Assembly (NCBI GenBank): GCA_964539305.1
Contig: CAZIIM010000019.1
Location: 1-35,072 of the forward strand
Direction of reading: 5' to 3'
From: CAZNUM01 sp964539305
Lineage (GTDB): Bacteria > Fidelibacterota > Marinisomatia > Marinisomatales > TCS55
Length of the DNA: 35,072 bases
Position numbers and translations under genes: made by a program. Below the pieces are notes generated by a model. It was not told the origin of the DNA and did no database searches. It saw only the letters and a program-made list of their open reading frames with translations. Positions 30,737 to 35,072 of this stretch are shown in pieces (the stretch's first letter is position 1; the number at the start of each line of letters is the position of its first letter).

Positions 30737-32731
30737 GTGCATCAACTAGCCAATAATCTAATGATTTTCGCTTTCCTGCTTTCAGGTGGGGGTGCTCTTA
30801 TTGCTTTTCAAGCGGGAATTTCAAGGAATCCCCGCCTGCTGAAAAGCGCCGAACGGATTGTACTGTCCCTATTTTTTCTGGGTTCTTTAATCGCTGCTTT
30901 TCTCGTTTACGCCTTTATTTCCCATGATTTTTCCATTCGATATGTTGCCGCTTATTCCAATCGGACGTTACCACTGTTTTACACGATTTCAGCCTTCTGG
31001 GCCGGGCAATCTGGTTCCCTACTCTTCTGGACATGGCTGTTACTCCTCTTTGCTACGATCGTTGTCCTTCAGAACCGGAATAAAAATCGTGATCTGATTC
31101 CCTATGTCATTGGCATCCTGACGATGATATCCTTCTTTTTCTTTGGTCTCCTTGTTTTCACTTCCAATCCGTTTGAGCTGTCACCAGCTCCTGTCGCGGA
31201 CGGAAACGGCCTGAATCCCATGCTTCAGAACCCGGGAATGGTCATGCACCCACCCACCTTGTTTCTTGGATATGTCGGTTTCACCGTTCCCTTTGCGTTT
31301 GCCATTGCTGCCCTCATTAAAAAACGGATTGATCCCCAATGGATTATTACCACCAGAAGGTGGACCATTTTTTCGTGGTTATTCCTGACCCTTGGAAATC
31401 TTTTAGGAGCTAAATGGGCCTATGTGGAACTGGGATGGGGTGGCTACTGGGCCTGGGATCCAGTGGAAAATGCAGCCCTTATGCCCTGGTTAACTGCAAC
31501 CGCCTTTTTACACTCGGTAATGATTCAGGAGCGAAAGGGGATGCTGAAAATCTGGAATATTGTATTAATCATTCTCACCTTTGTCCTGACAATTTTTGGT
31601 ACCTTCATTACCCGAAGCGGCATCATCAGTTCGGTACATTCTTTCGGCGTGTCGAATCTGGGTCCTTTGTTTTTAGGCTTTCTCGGTTTCATTATCCTTG
31701 GGTCTATTGGACTATTAATTAGTCGCCTGCCGCTTCTCAAGAGCGAATATGAACTGGATTCCTTTATCTCCAGAGAATCCAGTTTTGTTTTCAATAATCT
31801 GATTTTTCTTAGTCTCGCATTTGCCGTCTTCTGGGGTACGATTTTCCCCTTCATTTCAGAGGCGGTCCGCGGTGTGAAAATTACAGTGGGAGCTCCTTTC
31901 TTTAACCAGGTGAATACGCCCATCGGTCTGCTTCTACTGGCTTTGACCGGGATCTGTCCTCTCATTGGCTGGCGGAAAGCTTCCAAATATCATTTGAAGC
32001 GGAATTTCTTGATGCCGGTGAATCTCAGTTTGGCATTTGCAATCCTGTTACTGCTGGCCGGCGTCAGATCCATTTATCCGCTCATGTCATTCACGCTCAC
32101 CTTTTTTGTCCTAACGACCATATTTATGGAATTCTACAGGGGGACGAAAGTCCGTGCCCGGGTCATACAATCAGGTTATTTAAAAGCCCTGTGGAATCTG
32201 ACCATGCGAAATAAACGTCGTTACGGTGGTTACATCGTCCATCTGGGTGTTCTGATGGTTTTTGTGGGAATCACCGGATCGGCATTTCAGAAAGAAGCCG
32301 AGGCTGTGCTAGCCCCTGGGGATTCGGTTCAGATTGCCGGTTATTCGCTTCAATATCAGGGACTGACTGACCGTTCAACTGATAATGTTCAGGAAGTTGC
32401 CGCCGTACTCACGGTTCAAAAGGGGAATCGGACCCTTCCAACGTTGTACCCTTCACGGCAACTCTTTCCCAATCAGGAACCTGTTTCGGAAGTGGCCATC
32501 CGGCAAACGATGAAAGAAGATTTGTATGTTATCTTTTCTGGCTGGGACGATCAAAACCGGGCCAGCATCAAAGTGCTGATCAATCCTCTGGTGGCCTGGA
32601 TCTGGTTCGGTGGGATTGTGATGACCGCAGGAACCTTAATCGCTCTGGGTCCCGCACGGAATAAGCTCCGGATCATCCCTAAAGTGGGCCGGGAAATGTC
32701 ATCCTCCACTAAAACACTGGAGTTCGCCTGA
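30737..32731 (+). CDS. ccmF: Cytochrome c haem lyase subunit CcmF
   Basis: The 664-residue polytopic membrane protein starts at GTG with CAGGAG 8 bp upstream. It has the haem-handling tryptophan-rich WWD motif ELGWGGYWAWDPVENAALMP near residue 232. It also has the conserved PTLFLGYVGFTVPFAFAI region with its histidine (MVMHPPT) and GTFITRSGIISSVHSFG. A C-terminal periplasmic β domain follows (VLAPGDSVQIAGYSL). CcmF attaches haem to apocytochrome c. Length is typical (630-670). ccmH follows 1 bp later. The other maturation genes (ccmA-E) are not in the window. Confidence 0.95.
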   Translation: MHQLANNLMIFAFLLSGGGALIAFQAGISRNPRLLKSAERIVLSLFFLGSLIAAFLVYAFISHDFSIRYVAAYSNRTLPLFYTISAFWAGQSGSLLFWTWLLLLFATIVVLQNRNKNRDLIPYVIGILTMISFFFFGLLVFTSNPFELSPAPVADGNGLNPMLQNPGMVMHPPTLFLGYVGFTVPFAFAIAALIKKRIDPQWIITTRRWTIFSWLFLTLGNLLGAKWAYVELGWGGYWAWDPVENAALMPWLTATAFLHSVMIQERKGMLKIWNIVLIILTFVLTIFGTFITRSGIISSVHSFGVSNLGPLFLGFLGFIILGSIGLLISRLPLLKSEYELDSFISRESSFVFNNLIFLSLAFAVFWGTIFPFISEAVRGVKITVGAPFFNQVNTPIGLLLLALTGICPLIGWRKASKYHLKRNFLMPVNLSLAFAILLLLAGVRSIYPLMSFTLTFFVLTTIFMEFYRGTKVRARVIQSGYLKALWNLTMRNKRRYGGYIVHLGVLMVFVGITGSAFQKEAEAVLAPGDSVQIAGYSLQYQGLTDRSTDNVQEVAAVLTVQKGNRTLPTLYPSRQLFPNQEPVSEVAIRQTMKEDLYVIFSGWDDQNRASIKVLINPLVAWIWFGGIVMTAGTLIALGPARNKLRIIPKVGREMSSSTKTLEFA

Positions 32732-32732
32732 G

Positions 32733-33209
32733 ATGGTTACGCAATTCATCCGCATTTTCATTATTAACGTGGGTCTTGCTTCGTTCTTAGCGGCAGAACC
32801 GGCGGTGGATATCAAAACGATCAAACAGAGTATTATCTGCACCTGCGACTGTAACATGACGGTGGAAACCTGTGAAGGGTCCATGAGTTGTCTCACCGCC
32901 AAGAAACTGGCAGAAGAAGGGGAATTTCTCATTAAGAACAATTTATCCGAAGCCCAAATCCTGAATGTGTTTGTCATGCGATATGGGGAGGAAATTCTCG
33001 CTTCACCGACAAAAAGCGGTTTTAACCTGATGGCTTGGGTGTTACCATTTCTGGTCCTGGGTGCAGTGGGCTTTGGTGTAACCCAACTTCTACACCGCTG
33101 GGCACACCCGGTACAACAAACTTATCAGATTCACCCGTCCGGGAAACGACGATCCTCAGATCGAAAATATGAAAAGCAACTGGATGAAATTCTAAAGGAA
33201 CTGGATTAA
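32733..33209 (+). CDS. ccmH: CcmH-type cytochrome c maturation protein with variant cysteine motif
   Basis: The 158-residue protein has a signal peptide, then IICTCDCNMTVETCEGSMSC, then a three-helix region (AKKLAEEGEFLIKNNLSEAQ, VMRYGEEILASP) and one C-terminal membrane helix (LMAWVLPFLVLGAVGFGV). This is the CcmH/NrfF fold order. Canonical CcmH has LRCxxC, which reduces apocytochrome. Here the site is CxCxC followed by two more cysteines, so the redox chemistry or metal binding may differ. It lies between ccmF and a CcmI-like gene. Assignment to CcmH is firm from the helical domain and context. Confidence 0.87.
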   Translation: MVTQFIRIFIINVGLASFLAAEPAVDIKTIKQSIICTCDCNMTVETCEGSMSCLTAKKLAEEGEFLIKNNLSEAQILNVFVMRYGEEILASPTKSGFNLMAWVLPFLVLGAVGFGVTQLLHRWAHPVQQTYQIHPSGKRRSSDRKYEKQLDEILKELD

Positions 33210-33244
33210 ACCTTTGCATCAATGTATGGAAGAAGGGAAATGAA

Positions 33245-33670
33245 ATGACATTATCACTGACCTTATTAACCGTTTTCATCATTCTGGCTTATGTGTTCTG
33301 GCCAGTCCTGTATCATTACAATTCCGAAAAGGGGCTGATCCGGATCAAGAACAGGGGTGGAGAACAGGAACTCCAGGCGGCCATGAATACGGTGCTCTCC
33401 GATTTAAAGGATATTGAGTTTGACTATGAAATTGGTAAATTGACTTTGGAAGATTTCACCGAATTAAAAACCCGTTATCGTCGCAAAGCGGTTGAACTCA
33501 TTAAAGAAATTGAGTCATTGAGGGCCGGAAAGAATCTGTCTAAGCGAGAAGCAATTTCAAAAGATGTACTGACTCAAGGATCATCACACAGCGGCTGCCC
33601 TCAATGTGGGGAAACCTGCAAACCCAGGGATCGATTCTGTGGACAGTGCGGTTATCAATTGACGGTTTAA
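33245..33670 (+). CDS. CcmI-like membrane protein with C-terminal zinc ribbon
   Basis: The 141-residue protein has one N-terminal membrane helix (LTLLTVFIILAYVFWPVLY). A helical segment follows (LSDLKDIEFDYEIGKLTLED, FTELKTRYRRKAVELIKEIE), much like the start of CcmI/CycH, where it binds CcmH. The C-terminus is a zinc ribbon with two CxxC pairs (CPQCGETC and CGQCGYQL). The tetratricopeptide part of CcmI, which captures apocytochrome, is missing. The gene is 35 bp after ccmH, with GGAAATGA around its start. A role in haem lyase assembly follows from context. Confidence 0.75.
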   Translation: MTLSLTLLTVFIILAYVFWPVLYHYNSEKGLIRIKNRGGEQELQAAMNTVLSDLKDIEFDYEIGKLTLEDFTELKTRYRRKAVELIKEIESLRAGKNLSKREAISKDVLTQGSSHSGCPQCGETCKPRDRFCGQCGYQLTV

Positions 33671-33713
33671 CGTCGGGTACAAGAACAATTATTTAATCAT
33701 GGAGAAGATTTAT

Positions 33714-35072
33714 ATGATCGATCATCAAAATCGAAGTTGTCATTTTAAAACCGGATTGGCAGGAATCCTGATTGGATTGGTTACCCTTTATCCTGTTTAT
33801 TCGCAGGAGAGTGAATTGTTCAATCCTGGGGATTCAATCAAAATAATTACCGGGCCGGTGACTCAGCAGCCCCCTTTAAAAGAGCAGGATATATGGGAAG
33901 CTGCTTTACCAAAGACCGACCCCGTGGTGTTGTTATTGAAAGTAAACCGGAAGGTTATTGCTACGAAAAGGACTTATGAAGCCGCTCTGGAAAGGGTAGC
34001 CACGAAAGGCGTCTTACCGGATCCTATGGTTGAAAATGCGGTCTTTCTCCAGCCGGTGGAGACTAAAAATGGTCCCATGAAGAACCAACTGATGCTGGGT
34101 CAACGTTTTCCATTGTGGGGGAAATTGAGCCGTCAGAAAAAAATCGCTGTACTCCAGGCGGAAAATGCCAGTTTACAATACGAAAATGCAAAAATTGGTA
34201 CTGTTTTCCAGTTGAATAAACTGAGGGCGAATTACAGGAAAATATCCCGGTCTCTTGAAATTCTAAAACAGTATAAATCGGAATTAGAGTCATTTCGTGA
34301 TGTGGCTTTAACCCAGTATTCCACCGGTGCCGGTGTAACCCAGCATCCCATCTTAAAACTGCAGATTGAAATGGGCATGATCGAAAGCCGGATTAATCTT
34401 CTTCAAAGTAAACTGAAATCCGTAGAAAGCGATCTCCAAACCCTCTTCGATGGTCAATTTTCACCGGATTTATTCAACGGGCCCTGGAGACTGGAAGAAC
34501 ATCATGATGAGCAGCAGTGGCTGGAATTGGCTCAAAAACTCAATCCCCAATTACATCTTCTTAAGAATCAGGTGACGATTAACACGCTGCAGGAAGAATT
34601 GGCGATCCGCAGCAATTACCCGGATCTGGTGGCGGGGATTACCTACACCTCGATTGGATCCGGCGGCATGGATTCAAGCGCCGGGAAGGATGCTTTGGGC
34701 ATTAAAGCGGGGATCAATATTCCGCTTTGGTTCAAACGCAACAAGGCCCGGGTAGAGTCGGCTACTCTGGAGAAAAAAGCGCGGGAAGAAATGCTGGCAG
34801 ATGTCTGGAATCAGATTTCCGGAGATGTGGTGGCCATTGAAAAGGATATTCAGGAGCTGGAAGCAACCCACCAGTTATATGAGAAAAGTTTAATTAAGCA
34901 ATCGGAACAGATGATTGCATCGGCCTATTCTGCCTATGAAACCGGAAAAATCAGTTTTCTTGATTTGCTGGATAGTGAACGAATGGATGTGAAAATCCGG
35001 TTGGAATACGAAAATGTGAAAGCAGACTTGTACATCGCCAAAGCCAGCATGTACAAGACCATCGGAAAAATT
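33714..35072 (+). CDS. TolC-family outer-membrane efflux protein, N-terminal 453 residues
   Basis: The reading frame starts at the ATG at 33714, with GGAGAAG 6-7 bp upstream; an in-frame ATG at 33699 would overlap that site. It stays open to the window edge. A signal peptide (GILIGLVTLYPVYSQ) is followed by a TolC-type repeat region. PDPMVENAVFLQPVETKNGP and LMLGQRFPLWGKLSRQ are typical of the cation-efflux (CusC/CzcC-like) branch. Long coiled-coil helices and LLDSERMDVKIRLEYEN near the edge, close to the usual C-terminus, follow. It would form the trans-periplasmic duct of an RND pump whose other genes should lie just outside the window. Copper or other cation transport is inferred from the subtype. 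Confidence 0.88.
   Translation, partial: MIDHQNRSCHFKTGLAGILIGLVTLYPVYSQESELFNPGDSIKIITGPVTQQPPLKEQDIWEAALPKTDPVVLLLKVNRKVIATKRTYEAALERVATKGVLPDPMVENAVFLQPVETKNGPMKNQLMLGQRFPLWGKLSRQKKIAVLQAENASLQYENAKIGTVFQLNKLRANYRKISRSLEILKQYKSELESFRDVALTQYSTGAGVTQHPILKLQIEMGMIESRINLLQSKLKSVESDLQTLFDGQFSPDLFNGPWRLEEHHDEQQWLELAQKLNPQLHLLKNQVTINTLQEELAIRSNYPDLVAGITYTSIGSGGMDSSAGKDALGIKAGINIPLWFKRNKARVESATLEKKAREEMLADVWNQISGDVVAIEKDIQELEATHQLYEKSLIKQSEQMIASAYSAYETGKISFLDLLDSERMDVKIRLEYENVKADLYIAKASMYKTIGKI

Overview
The window is a bacterial chromosome segment dominated by a type IV pilus (T4P) locus of about 20 kb on the + strand. It also carries envelope and housekeeping genes and, at the right end, cytochrome c maturation genes and an outer-membrane efflux factor. 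The mix of a secretin, lipoproteins, TonB-like and TolC-like proteins and CcmF/CcmH shows a didermic, respiring bacterium. The two-lipoprotein cluster, the BNR propeller, the CxCxC-type CcmH and the TolC subtype look like the FCB side of the tree (Marinimicrobia, Calditrichota or a neighbour). That placement is an impression, not a demonstration.

Layout. Positions 1-56 hold the start of carA on the minus strand, divergent from an M55 D-aminopeptidase gene (201-1001). A MerR-type HTH/receiver regulator (1116-1724) and an ExeA/GspA-like ATPase (1749-2573) lead into the pilus assembly operon: a PilM-PilN fusion, PilO, a PilP/GspC-like protein, the PilQ secretin, PilT, a PilU-like ATPase, a CheY-like receiver, the prepilin peptidase PilD, PilB, a sigma-54-type activator with a pseudo-receiver, PilC and a 41-residue membrane protein. 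A textbook sigma-54 promoter (15828-15844) follows, with two upstream TGTA-N9-TACA dyads. It precedes a two-gene pilin unit (15882-16863) closed by a strong terminator. Five more pilin-like genes (17002-21831) form a minor-pilin set. Its PilV-like and PilX/GspK-like members carry three copies of the same four-cysteine, ~102-residue module.

Two paralogous lipoproteins with peptidoglycan-binding domains follow, the first also with a TonB C-terminal domain. Then come a secreted BNR propeller, two related membrane proteins, an Hpt protein (minus strand), a universal stress protein and a ~714-bp non-coding stretch with dyads. Next are an M1 aminopeptidase with HEAT repeats, a 2H phosphoesterase, a Cys/His/Met-rich secreted protein, CcmF, CcmH, a CcmI-like zinc-ribbon protein and the N-terminal part of a TolC-family protein that runs off the window.

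How it fits together. PilB (extension) and PilT/PilU (retraction) drive PilC. PilM-N, PilO and PilP link the motor to the PilQ secretin. PilD processes the pilins. The encoded activator plausibly switches on the sigma-54 promoter through the tandem dyads. The ExeA-like ATPase at the head and the peptidoglycan-binding/TonB lipoproteins at the tail may help pass the secretin through the cell wall. The most unusual points are the PilM-PilN fusion with both DxG-type aspartates replaced by histidine, and the shared cysteine module on two minor pilins, which suggests a pilus-tip binding device.
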